Assembly: GCF_036320965.1 (NCBI RefSeq)
Contig: NC_092261.1
Span: 9,404,697 to 9,468,696 of the forward strand
Source of the DNA: Panulirus ornatus
Taxonomy: Eukaryota; Arthropoda; Malacostraca; Decapoda; Palinuridae
DNA: 64,000 nucleotides
Direction: 5' to 3'
Shown here: positions 1-10,859 of the stretch, one piece after another
How positions within the stretch are numbered: position 1 is the stretch's first letter
Layout of the letters: each line of letters starts with the position of its first letter
The notes under the pieces: model-generated
Database searches by the model: none
What the model saw: the letters and a program-made list of their open reading frames with translations, nothing else
Told to the model about the DNA's origin: nothing
Translations under genes and position numbers: made by a program

Positions 1-153
1 CACGGGTTTCCCTTTAATCCCCTCATACTGCTCTCTGGATCATAATTTCTGGCTTCCCTCGCCTTCATTATCCACTGCATATCTTCAACCAATTTTTTCA
101 TCACATTATCATTACTTTTTTCAGACTCGGAGGCAGATACAGATTTGTGAAGA
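1..153 (-). CDS. Candidate partial coding exon, unknown product, cut by window edge
   Basis: On the minus strand one frame stays open for 50 codons from a possible acceptor (a T-rich run ending TTTTTAG just right of 153) to the window edge. The peptide has a Ser/Glu/Lys-rich start (SVSASESEKSND), then a charged, probably helical stretch (KKLVEDMQWIMKAREARN) and YDPESSMRGLKGNP at the edge. It is free of the simple-repeat translations that fill this window and uses mixed codons, which is why I treat it as possible coding sequence. The first full codon follows one base of the exon, so an upstream exon would have to end in the complementary phase. I do not recognise the family. A 150-base open frame can occur by chance, so this remains tentative. 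Confidence 0.35.
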
Positions 154-410
154 CTAAAAAGAATCCTGATCTGTTTATAAACATTTGTTAATTAATCCTT
201 GCTGTACACAAACCTCTTTCGCCCTTATAAGAGATTCGTGATTATTTCATACATCAGTACAACTATTCACAATTTAACAAATATCACAGTCTACAAATGT
301 AGTAGAAATCAGACTAATTATGGGAAAAATCGTTCAGTACATTGATACGAGAACGAATGTAAAAAAAAAAAAAAAACAAGAGAAATATACTTGGCAATGA
401 AAGTGAAAAA

Positions 411-548
411 CACATTGGTTCATTCCTATAAATTACAGTTTTTCATTTCCATAAATACAGTGGTTCATTTCCCATACACACACATTGGTTCATTCCCATA
501 ATTGCAGTTTTTCATTTCTATAAATACAGTGGTTCATTTCCCATACAG
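411..548. repeat. 70-bp tandem duplication
   Basis: Two copies of a 70-bp unit beginning CACATTGGTTCATTCC start at 411 and 481, and both end in TTCATTTCCCATACA. They differ by a few substitutions and a small indel. No coding content. Confidence 0.85.
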
Positions 549-2236
549 AGTAATATCCTAATTTCACTTCAGTAGAACTAGGTTAAGCACACAAACATTA
601 AGCTTACGAGACACGATTTCTGTAATACTTCATTGCAAACCATCAACAATATTCAATGCACAATATACATCGGATATCCTTCATATCTCTGACACGATAC
701 AGATTGCTTTGTAAACCATCTTTTTCTTTGTCTTTTTTTTTTTTAAGATTGAAAGAGCAACTAACGGAAGAATGAACGTCAGCTGATTTGAGCTGATGGC
801 TTTTGTGAAGCCAGACTACGAATCAAAATCTCCCTCCTCGACATAAAGGTTTGAATCGCGCTGTCAGGTATAGCTGTGCTTACATACTAATTCGTTTCAT
901 CTTAGATTTCAACATCGGACAGGGAGGGGAAAATGTAGATGAAACAGTTGATACAATAAAAATCATCGTGTCACTTGTATGATGCAAACACAAGCTACTG
1001 CAATGCTTCATGACGAAATGGTAATCATAACGAGTCTATGAAACGGCAAAAATGCCTTTCACAATAACTGGCTTAATGTACTAGCCTAAATTAGGAGGTC
1101 TTCTAACACGACCCCTCCACCCCGCCGTAAGTTTACGCTTACCGAGTTTGGGACTTTTGGCCGACTACTGTAGACTGTTACAGCAACTCGCGCAGGCCTA
1201 CCTACAATAACCACACCAGCGAATCATTTTCAGTAAATAGATCATTAGCTCACACAGAGCAATGGCTGATACACACATTATTAATACTGTCCATGAAAAT
1301 ACGGCACACATATCCAGATGACTCAAAAAACAACTGCGTTTAGTACATTATATTTAAATAAGAACCTCCAAGAAAATGTGGCACACGTCTGAAAATATTA
1401 TTAATACACACAAAATAATCAACACACTAAACACACAAGTTCACAATGCAGGTCTCACGTTAAGGGCTGTACTTTCGTTCTCTTTTAATAAACACTTCAT
1501 TCCACCTACTCAGCATAAAACGGTCTTAAAGTCACCTTACAAACTTTTTCCCTTTCTCAGCAGAGGCGTTCCACGCCCCAAGACTACAAGCGACCAGCTC
1601 TCCCCCCAACACCATTCAGATATTCACGCCGACCATTGCCAGCTAAGAGGAATAGCGTGCGGAGGATTTCTCTTTTTTTTCTCTCCTCTTTTTCTTTTTT
1701 TCTTCCTACGATCAAGTCCCGATCCCTTTAGAGTGGTTGGAATGGAATTCAGATTTAGAGGTCGATAAAGTAACCATGCGAGGAGATTCGTTCCTCCTAA
1801 CACTGCACTGAAACAGATTACATTCCTTTAAAGGGTGTTGAATGATGTGTAAGTATTTCAGTCCTCATACATAAAAAACAAAGGCTTTTAAATCGTCCAT
1901 TACATCTATTTTCACTAAAAAGAAAGAAAAAAAGAAAAATGAAAAATGTAACTTTTCAAGTGTTTAAATTACTTTAAAAACGGGAAAAAAGGGGGAGAAA
2001 ATACAGGAATGTAATATCCGAGTCAGCCGGCTTTTCCAGAGTCGCTTACAAAGAGATTTAGGATAGATCCAATGAAGGAGTGACGCCTTTCTTTCGTACA
2101 GACAGAAATGTTGGTCCACTTCAATCACTCTTTTCGTATCAATGATATAAAAGACTCGTGACGAATAACATACCATATAACTATATGCAAGCTATGTTTT
2201 ACCTCTCCCTAATAAAGCATATATACATATAAATAC
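549..2236. other. AT-rich stretch without recognised features
   Basis: Mostly single-copy-looking AT-rich DNA with poly-A/T runs. A minus-strand frame ending near 1096 includes RPKVPNSVSVNLRRGGG but is short and bounded by stops. Nothing firm is seen. Confidence 0.5.

Positions 2237-2302
<66 letters not shown>
2237..2302. repeat. (TA)n microsatellite
   Basis: Nearly pure TA dinucleotides that end exactly where the Penelope-like repeat copy beginning CCTATGAGTCC starts. Confidence 0.95.
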
Positions 2303-2304
<2 letters not shown>

Positions 2305-2482
2305 CTATGAGTCCACGGGGAAAATGAAACTCGAAAAGTTCCCAAGTGCACTTTCGTGTAATAATCACATCATCAGGGGAGACACAAGAAAGAAATATAA
2401 CAGTCAGTTGATATACAACGAAGAGACGAAGCTAGGACACCATTTGGTAAACATGTGATTGTCCAAGACATACAACGAGCGT

Positions 2483-2485
<3 letters not shown>
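2303..2485 (-). mobile_element. Interspersed repeat, probable Penelope-like element terminal fragment, copy A
   Basis: This is the longest of six related copies in the window (others near 3841, 10528, 25826, 31450 and 39500). It lies between two (TA)n tracts and on the plus strand begins CCTATGAGTCCACGGGG. No coding sequence remains. On the minus strand it holds a hammerhead-like core (annotated separately). Penelope-like retroelements are known to carry hammerhead motifs in their terminal repeats, so I assign it there by inference. No reverse transcriptase or GIY-YIG coding sequence of such an element is present in this window. Confidence 0.6.
2340..2380 (-). ncRNA. Hammerhead-ribozyme-like motif, intact core
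   Basis: Read on the minus strand: stem I TCCC pairs with the closing GGGA. The core CTGATGA is followed by a short stem-loop (GUG/CAC around an AT-rich loop), then GAA, then the self-complementary AGTGCACT that would form stem III, then T as the cleavage-site base. All invariant core bases are present. The oddities are one extra U before stem II and a very short stem III, like the minimal hammerheads of Penelope-like elements. Activity is inferred, not shown. Confidence 0.5.

Positions 2486-2562
<77 letters not shown>
2486..2562. repeat. (TA)n(CA)n compound microsatellite
   Basis: About 65 bp of TA followed by six CA units. It flanks the right side of repeat copy A. Confidence 0.95.
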
Positions 2563-2935
2563 AACGACTCAAAAATAAAAACGGGAAAACTCAAGAAATG
2601 TTATCCCCCAACTGGAGAAAAGTCATGGGCTAAATTTGCAATAGGAAAAGGAACTCCGACGAATATCTCCCGAGATCAGAAAATTCCTACCAAACTTGCA
2701 AACAAGTACAACCACGCAGCGAATTTAACTTTTCGCTGCTGTCGGTGGCTCAAAAGTTTCAAAATTTATTTCTCTATACTTACACATAAGTTTTACGTAC
2801 GGAGAGCAACGTCGAAGTAAATAAATAGAGGGGAAAAAAAATAGGATAAAGGTGATCTCAGGACTGACGTTGACTTAAGAAAAATAAATAGAGAAATTTT
2901 TGTTTTAGTTAACACTAAATTGCCATTCTCATGCC

Positions 2936-2937
<2 letters not shown>

Positions 2938-2993
<56 letters not shown>
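2938..2993. repeat. (CA)n microsatellite
   Basis: About 27 uninterrupted CA units. Confidence 0.95.
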
Positions 2994-2997
<4 letters not shown>

Positions 2998-3115
2998 AGG
3001 ACAAAAATTCTATATGAAAATAAAGCAAAGACTGCTATTATACTCAACAAACACACATGAAGCTTTCAAATTTAATAAATTCAAATACATAAATAGAGCG
3101 ATGTTAGAGTGCATC

Positions 3116-3303
<188 letters not shown>

Positions 3304-3727
3304 CATTTCTCGGCAGTTTATATATCTGGTGCTTCGCTCAAAATTTGTTTGTATACGGAAGCAGGGAGAGAGGGAAACAAATTTCGACCACTGTACGCTA
3401 GTGTCATGAAGCTCATTATTAACTGAGCGGACATATACAACGATCCGTGTTAGAGCCGCGGGTTGTGGATTATAATCACCGAACTTGGACCAAAATTACA
3501 TTTTCATGGAGAAATAATCGTTTATTCGCCATTATTTCTTTTTTTTTTCCTCCCCCGCATGCCGTCATCATACACAGGACCAAACCTCGGTGTGGGTACA
3601 GCAGATAACTAACGTACGCCCGGCACTTGCCTGTAACTGTATTAACGGTCGAGTTTCCCCTCCTTAAAATATGGACCTAATAGAACTTGGGCTTGACCGC
3701 ACACCAACTTACGTGTGATGGAAATGA

Positions 3728-3840
<113 letters not shown>

Positions 3841-3900
3841 CCTATGAGTCCACGTGGAAATGAAACACGATAAGTTCCCATGTGCACTTTCATGTAATAA

Positions 3901-3906
<6 letters not shown>
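3841..3906 (-). mobile_element. Probable Penelope-like terminal fragment, copy B (truncated)
   Basis: Starts CCTATGAGTCCACGTGG at the same boundary next to (TA)n as copy A. It is cut by a (CA)n tract at about 3902, inside the hammerhead-like region, so the CTGATGA half is lost while the GAA side remains. Confidence 0.6.

Positions 3907-3939
<33 letters not shown>
3902..3939. repeat. (CA)n microsatellite
   Basis: About 18 CA units joined to the truncated repeat copy B. Confidence 0.95.
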
Positions 3940-3943
<4 letters not shown>

Positions 3944-5159
3944 TATATTTTACTGTATGTATAATCCTTCCAAGAAAAAAGAGAAAAATACGTCTTTTCT
4001 TTTTTTACAAAGACTACATTAACGTCATTTTAAACATAACATAATTACAAAGATCAGAGCAGACTTGTTGTCCCATGCCTTAAACAAAACACATTAAAGC
4101 AGTTGCCAGTTAAATTAAACCTGCTGGTTCTACTCACCCAGACTCCTGTTACCTTTTTTTTTTTCTTTTTTTTGCAGAAGACTTTTCCTCACGAAAGTAG
4201 CACTTATCAAATAAAACAATATATATAAACGCAAGTCTGCCCTAATGAAATGTCACAGTGCGAAAACATTTTAGACAAAGTTTGTGTATTTATTCCATGA
4301 GGACTTTACCCAACAAAAGTTTTTGGCCAGGATACGGTATGCGAGTTACCCATAACATAAATAGATCATCCCATTTTCTTTGACATGCTGGCTACTATGG
4401 GTAGTCTTAAAATTAGCACGTAGCTTGGCAAGACCCGGGTTTTCTTAACCTTTTTTTTTTTATTTTCCCACACCCCTATGTTCCATTTAAGATATCTAGT
4501 GCACATACATCTTTAAGACATCTGGAGCACATACATCAAGTTGTAACATTACGATGACTTTCCACAGGTCATGAATGTTTAAGCAACTATAAATGACAAT
4601 ATTTCATAAAGAAACTTAAAGTATGGCATCAACTTATGGGCAAGTAACTAAGGTAATAATATACAGCCATTATTTTGGGCATGACAGACCATCAATGCTG
4701 GTGCACACCAGGCGTAAGGTGAAGAAGGCATTTCTTTAAACCTCTATGGTCAGGTCAGGGTTCGTGCAATCATACCCCAGGGTCATTCTGTGCTCAAGAG
4801 AATAAATTGATTATAGATACGATCATCTCTAACGGAATAAAATCATCAAAATAATCATCTACTAACACGGATATATATTTGAAAAAAAAGAGAAAAAAAA
4901 AGATATACGTTATCGAAAAATTCATGAGAATTTTAAGTAAAATTTGAAAATTTAATATCGGCTACGGATGATTATCATTATAGACCTTTGTAAGGGATGA
5001 TGTCAGCAACCTTAAAAAGGTATAGTTGGGTAATAAGTAATTACAATATATTTCTAAGGCATGAAGAAAATACGTAAAAAAAACCAAGCCGTGTTGAAAA
5101 TCATTGCAAGCACAGGCAAACAAAAACACACGAGCACACAAGTACACGCACACACACAC
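3940..5159. other. AT-rich stretch without recognised genes
   Basis: Holds several poly-T tracts, including one ending in TTGCAG near 4176 that resembles a plus-strand splice acceptor but has no long open frame after it. Nothing else is seen. Confidence 0.45.
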
Positions 5160-5300
5160 CTACATGTGGTGTATTGGCAAAGCGACGCTAACCATGATTC
5201 ACTCACGGGTCGTATTGGGTTCGAGCCTTAAGCGTGGCAGTTGGCACCACAGTCAACCCAGCTGTTCATCCTCCCCTCGCCTTAAGAGACGGGTAACACA
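5160..5300 (+). mobile_element. tRNA-derived SINE, copy 1
   Basis: The left part resembles a tRNA gene with RNA polymerase III promoter boxes: an A-box-like TGGTGTATTGG near 5166 and a perfect B box GGTTCGAGCC near 5219. It continues into CAACCCAGCTGTTCATCCTCCCCTCG, which aligns with the second copy at 23245-23430. Because the tRNA-like part is fused to a longer repeated body, this is a SINE and not a tRNA gene. The copy is old and diverged. Confidence 0.6.
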
Positions 5301-5316
5301 AGCGTCTCTCCCTGTA

Positions 5317-5319
<3 letters not shown>

Positions 5320-5355
<36 letters not shown>

Positions 5356-5371
5356 CTCTCTCTCTCTCTCT
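5320..5371. repeat. (CA)n(CT)n microsatellite
   Basis: About 16 CA units then nine CT units. Confidence 0.95.
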
Positions 5372-5918
5372 GGCAGTATCTACGTGAACATACCACAATA
5401 ACACACACAATACGGGATCGTCCACCCATCACTGACCACCACCACCATTACACACAGACGCCAGGCATGACCTCCTCTTTAATTACATGAACCTTGTCCC
5501 TCACCACCACCACCTCCTCCTCATCATCACTATCGCACATCCTGGATCTCACTTTCATCTGCAATTTCCCGTCACTTTATACCCTCAATGAAGTTAATGT
5601 TCTTACTAATGACAGTCTAGACCCAAGGTACACGTTTCATCTTCTTGTACAAACATCAACTCCGTTCCTCAACACATCCCTTCAATTAGTTTTTCTTTAT
5701 AGTTATAATCAGCTTAATCATCCTATCTCGCCAATCACCTCTCCACTCTGATTACTCACCCTCCCTACACATCTTTTTTTTTTTCTATCTTCTTTTTTTA
5801 GGTCACTGTATTTCCCTCTTTCAACACGCGATTCATTACTGCGTTGTTCCATCCCTGTTCCTCTCTTTATATCTAACAGTCAGTCTCTCGCTTTTCGTCC
5901 CGTCCCCTTGAAAGCACC

Positions 5919-5920
<2 letters not shown>

Positions 5921-5983
<63 letters not shown>
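5921..5983. repeat. (CT)n microsatellite
   Basis: About 31 CT units in an otherwise C/T-rich stretch. Confidence 0.95.
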
Positions 5984-5986
<3 letters not shown>

Positions 5987-7059
5987 GCTCATTATATACC
6001 TTACTTCGCGACCCCCTTCACAGCCTCCGTTTCGTTTTTGTTTCGCTTCCAGGGAGTGTTAAGGGGCGCTGTTGCCTTTAATTGGCTTTCTCCCTCTTCT
6101 ACCCCCTTTTCTCCCCTGCCTCAGCCAGTTGGAACGAGGCAGTTACTTCGTTACTTTCTACAAGCCTCTCCCTGTCTCCCCTTCTCTTTGTCTCTGGGCT
6201 TTTTTTCCCCCTCTGCCGTAGGGGTTTATATCATCTAAATAAAACGAGTGATCCTCTGCTGCTGCCTGAACACTACACCATGTCAGGTGTCCTTTAGAAC
6301 AGTAAAAAGAGGATATGAAAATTCTTTAGTTACCTATAAATTTCCTGTAGCCTGTAAACTTATTTCCATGCATTACAGCTCAGTAAGAAAAAATGTAGTC
6401 ACTGTAACTGTTACTGAATCAATTGATTATGACATAAAAAAAACAAATCTGTCTGCTAGGGCAACACCAGTAAACAGACAGTCTGTCTGTTTGTCTCTCT
6501 GTGAGCACAACAGCACACAGAGAGAACAAAAGTAAGTGTCGAGCAACACACAGAGAACAAAGGTGTCGGAGCACAAAAATATGCAATAATAATTGAAACT
6601 ATCAAGAACGATCAAGGGTCAACATTCCTGTCACTTATCATAACGGAAAGTACTTATTTTAAGCAATGAACAATTTACCCGCGACGCTGAAAGAAAAGTA
6701 AATCACCAACTTCAGTCAGAACTAGACATTGAGGATATAGAGATCATCGTCTCCCCCACATAATACAACATACAAATTCCATCAGCCACATAGGCAACAC
6801 GAAACGCCATCCAGAGAAACAGAGATGCGCGAAAATGAACCACTACAGAGAATGCCATGTCGCACAAACCCATCTCATCCCACGATCATATGGCTTTATA
6901 AACCCATCGTTCACAGAACATTCAATGTACATAAACTTTTTCAGTCACATACCATTAAAAAAAAAAAAACCGCAACCACCAGATACACAGCATTAAATTG
7001 ACAGCCACAGAACACACGAATGAAGAAACAGGAATAGATGTGATGCACAGATCACAGCT

Positions 7060-7480
7060 TAGGATAAACGTGAATCGTCAGTCACAAGACATACACACGG
7101 TATGCCAAAACTCTTTAGCCGCTGAACAAATGGTAAGCAAAACCGTCAGCCACAGATGATACGATTCACCAAACTATTAGCCACAGAAGAACGATCCACA
7201 AAACTCTCAGCCACATACCAAAGGCCAAAAACAAACCATGGCCAATGGAACAAACGATATACAAAAACCTTAGCCACAAAACCAACAGCCACAAAACGAA
7301 CGATACACAGAAATATACAAAACCATCTCTGCTACAGAATATATACAAAACTCTTACCCACAGAATCACAATGTACACAACCGTGTGCCACAGAACATAC
7401 AATCAATCTAAAGCGTCCACCACAGATATAATCCAACACATAAAAACCGTGAGCCACATTATCTACACAATCTATAAACT
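7060..7480. repeat. Degenerate minisatellite, about 25-35-bp unit
   Basis: The phrase AGCCACAGAACGATACACAAAACTC and close variants recur every 25-35 bases, with many substitutions and length changes. Similar words (GCCACAG, CCACAGAAC) trail left to about 6780. Open frames across it (for example 7156-7431) reflect a shortage of stops in the repeat, not a gene. Confidence 0.7.
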
Positions 7481-7852
7481 ACATCCACTTATTCGCTGAG
7501 TAAACACAGAAGGTTTAGCCACCAATTTACTCACTCCAGTTGTGACAAGCAAGAAATGACGTCAAAATTGCACTAATTAAGATACGTAACTAGTTTTCTT
7601 TGAAGTGAAGATGAAAAGCATTTTCTTTTTTTTTTTTTTTGCCACTCTAACTATCGAGCTGTACACAAACATCTCAATCCTCACATTTGAAATACTGGTT
7701 CAGATGGCAGTGCACCGATGATCTCAAACTAATCACCATTCATCGAAGCGTCAGTTACGATATCACAATCCTGATCCACCAGACGTTAAGACACACTCCT
7801 CCGGGAGAAGGTGCACATACTCCTTGCGGAGGGAACTAATACCCCGTCGTGA

Positions 7853-8107
7853 GGAGGGAAACACAAAGAAACACCTGACACAAGAAGAAGAAGAAGAAGC
7901 ATGGTAAAGGTGAGGAGAGGAGCCGAACTTGACCAAGAGAGGCTTGTCACTCACGTAGACTTCTAATGTGAGCATCGTGGGGAGGGAAACACAAGAAACA
8001 CCTGACACAAGAAGAAGAAGAAGAAGAAGAAGCATGGTAAAGGTGAGGAGAGGAGCCGAGCTTGACCAAGTGAGGCTTGTCACTTACGTAGACTTCTAAC
8101 GAGAGCA
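7853..8107. repeat. 128-bp tandem duplication with internal (GAA)n
   Basis: Two copies start at 7853 and 7981 (GGAGGGAAACACAA). They run through a GAA tract (five versus seven repeats) and GCATGGTAAAGGTGAGGAGAGG to ACGTAGACTTCTAA. Identity is high, so the duplication is fairly recent. The slip in GAA number is the main difference. Confidence 0.9.
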
Positions 8108-9293
8108 ACGGCCATTGCTCGCCTGATAGAGAAAACAAAACAAAAAAAAGTAACACGACTGTCCGTCATCTTGAAATGTAATCCCTTGTAATAACGTCAT
8201 CTTTAAACTTATTTCAACTGAACGTTACATAACAATCTCCCAATTTATAGAAACTTTATGCAGAACTATATTTCGAAATCACAACGAGGCGAAGGATAGA
8301 CTTTGACAAAACTGGAATAACACGAATTCTAAGGAGCTTCTTATAATCACGCATCCACATCGAATTATTCAGTCGAACGTACCAATAACCGTAAATTGAA
8401 AAAAATATTTTTAATTAACGAGAACTTTTATCACTTTCAGTACGGCGTCAGCACAAACATCTTACGCAGCCTCTCGCACGTCAGATAAATTGTTAATGAA
8501 CGACACAAATTACATAAGCGATGGTAAACAAGCATAGCCTTACATTTCTAAGGCTGATTAAGAGGAAGAAATGTAGAGTACACACTGGGAAAGATGAAAG
8601 ACTATTCCCCATAGAACTCGTACGATTCTATAGGATGTGAAAGATATAGTTCATGTGATGATTAATGCAAACATACTTGCCGATATTATCATCCGTGCTC
8701 AATGAAACAATCCCCGGATAGCGTAACATTAATACAGGGAATGACCACGAAAGACATTAAAGCAAGCATAAAACTTGAGAGAGAGCAAAAAATAATCTGA
8801 CTATTCTGGGACTGTATCAAATGGTGATTTCAGTTTCAATAAACTTGTTTGGTAAAACAACAGTGCATATATAGACATACATTTTTTTTTTCGCTCTTAT
8901 TTTTCCAGAAACAGAACCACATAAATAGTCATTCACAGAAAACTTAAAGGAGGAAGTTAACTTCTGTTTCAAAACACACGCACGAGATCTCGAGACTACT
9001 ACTGTGGTTTGTCATCAATGTTGTGTGGAGAGATGCGCGTTATTTAACGAGGAAGAAGTAACAGCAGCAGCAGCAGCAGCAGCCGAGCCACTCACCTTCC
9101 AACAAAAGTTTTAAAAAAATGTCTCAACTGTTATTGATTTCCTCGCCAAGTTATAAACTTGCACAGCCACGATATATCGGAAATCCTTCTTCTTCCACAC
9201 ACTAATCTTAGAAAAAAAAAACTTTCGCATACTTATACGACGCAAGACTCGGGATTGGAACTGTTACACACAAAAAAGTAATAAATAAAAAAA
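8108..9293. other. AT-rich stretch, possible intron of the candidate minus-strand gene
   Basis: No open frame of note. It contains a (CAG)n run of about seven units near 9062-9083. If the signal-peptide exon at 9300-9366 is real, this is the start of its first intron. Confidence 0.35.
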
Positions 9294-9299
9294 ACTTAC

Positions 9300-9366
9300 C
9301 TTCGTCGTGAAAAAAAGCTTTAACTGTGGTCAAGACGACCAACAGGGTCAGAAATTTCACATGCAT
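9300..9366 (-). CDS. Candidate first coding exon of a secreted protein
   Basis: On the minus strand an ATG at 9366 opens MHVKFLTLLVVLTTVKAFFHDE, a textbook signal peptide: positive residue near the start, a hydrophobic core LTLLVVL, then small residues with a plausible cleavage after VKA. The frame runs into AAG|GTAAGT at 9300/9299, a full-consensus splice donor, giving a phase-1 exon end. A TATAAA box lies upstream at 9418-9423, about 50 bases before the ATG, and could be the promoter. The mature protein and family are unknown; the next exon should lie to the left. Signal peptide and donor together make chance less likely, but no transcript evidence is available. Confidence 0.45.
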
Positions 9367-10527
9367 AATCACTGCAATTCCTTGTCACTTCATTTGCATG
9401 GATACATAAGCCATGGGTTTATACCTCCAAATCAGAGCACCGACCGCGCGTATCCCATTCAACGTACCACACAATCCACGAGTAACGCACCCTCCACCTA
9501 CCACTGCTGCACACACACTGAACCCATGAGTTGCCCGCTACCCCCAGGTGCGCCGGGGGGTCCTGACATCTGCCGGCCACGCCGCCAACCTTTTCCCACC
9601 CCCCCAGTACCAAGTGGGTACTCGCATAGACGACAGTTACGGTCCCCGGGAGAGATCCCCGGAGGCACAGATAGACCCAGAGACCCACAGCAAAGGACCA
9701 TGTTGCGAGGCGCGCTCGCTCGCTCTATCTTCCTCCACTCCCACACACCCCCACCTCACACCACCACCCGATGGGCTCAACACGCTCGGAGAATTCCTCT
9801 TACACGCAGGGCTTCGTTAGACGTTAGTCAGTGGTATATCGCCAAGGTGCAACTCCTGGTTCTACCCCTTACTCAGAGGTAAATTCAATTTACCCTGCCA
9901 TCATTTCCGCTGCTGTATGTCTTCCCGAGTGAGTGCAGCACCTGGAAATAAGAATTAGGATGCGTCTTAGGAAATTTTCAGGGTTGTCAAGAGGGGCGAG
10001 TAATTTAATGAAGGCTTTAAACTTGTCTCCCACGACACCGTAGGTACAAAATATAGCCTCAAAAGACAACTGTCGCGACTGCTGGAGGAGAGTCTGCTGC
10101 ACCTCCACCGTATCACGATGGAAGGGAGGTCTTCATCCTCAGCAACACATCGTGTTAACGATGATTCTTACCAGCGAAGAAAATAAAAGACACGTAAAAG
10201 GACAGTTGAGAAAGCAACGGTGTCCGATTCATTAAGAGATTTCTCGTTACGATACAAATAAAAAAAGTAATTGAATTATGGCAAATGATTATTCAACTGT
10301 AATAAATATCAACTTCCAAGCTAATAATCGAAAATAAACGTTTCACACACATCCAGCGAAGGACTATGCGGCAATGCATCCCATCAGATAACGTTGCTGG
10401 TAGCAGCTGACCAGACCAGCAAATGTTGGCGACTGCCGTCCTTTTTCGGTAGCAATACATCCTTTTACGTGATTGGTAAAATTTCTGTCATGCAGTTCTC
10501 CCAGTACCGAAACATTCTAAGGGTAAA

Positions 10528-10682
10528 GAGTATGCTTACCAAATGGCGTCCTAGCTACGTCTCTTCGTTGTATATCAACTGACTTACATTTCTCTCTTGT
10601 GTCTCCCCTGATGATGTGATTATCACACGAAAATGCACTTGGGAACTTATCGTGTTTCATTTTCTCCGTGGACTTATAGGAA
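10528..10682 (+). mobile_element. Probable Penelope-like terminal fragment, copy C
   Basis: The same family as copy A in the opposite orientation, ending CCGTGGACTTATAGGAA against a (TA)n tract. It covers about 155 bases, from AAATGGCGTCCTAGC to the boundary. No coding capacity. Confidence 0.6.
10604..10644 (+). ncRNA. Hammerhead-ribozyme-like motif, near-intact
   Basis: TCCC, CTGATGA, a stem-loop (TGTGA/TCACA), CGAA, AATGCACT, T and GGGA in order. It matches the copy A motif except for one substitution that mismatches stem III, and a change that strengthens one pair of the stem after CTGATGA (G-C in place of G-U). Confidence 0.45.
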
Positions 10683-10704
10683 TATATATATATATATATC
10701 TATA

Positions 10705-10759
<55 letters not shown>
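10681..10759. repeat. (TA)n microsatellite
   Basis: About 78 bp of TA with two interruptions, abutting repeat copy C. Confidence 0.95.
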
Positions 10760-10762
<3 letters not shown>

Positions 10763-10859
10763 CAGCTGATTTCAGTTACAAATATTATAGTAATCCCTTC
10801 ATTATTCAGTCCTGAAACAGAGGAGGTCATTCAAAGGATCATCAAAACTTAAAATTCTT

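Noticed and set aside
1080..1240. Minus-strand peptide VAVTVYSSRPKVPNSVSVNL with an internal GTAAGC
   Set aside because: Bounded by stops within 45 codons and only one copy in the window; could be part of a repeat, not enough to call.
4720..4800. Short minus-strand peptide (TLGYDCTNPDLTIEV then stop) after an AG acceptor-like site
   Set aside because: Only about 20 residues open; too short to tell from chance.
9307..9882. Plus-strand frame of 191 codons
   Set aside because: GC-rich, Pro/Arg/Thr-rich composition without motifs; its left end overlaps the more credible minus-strand signal-peptide exon.
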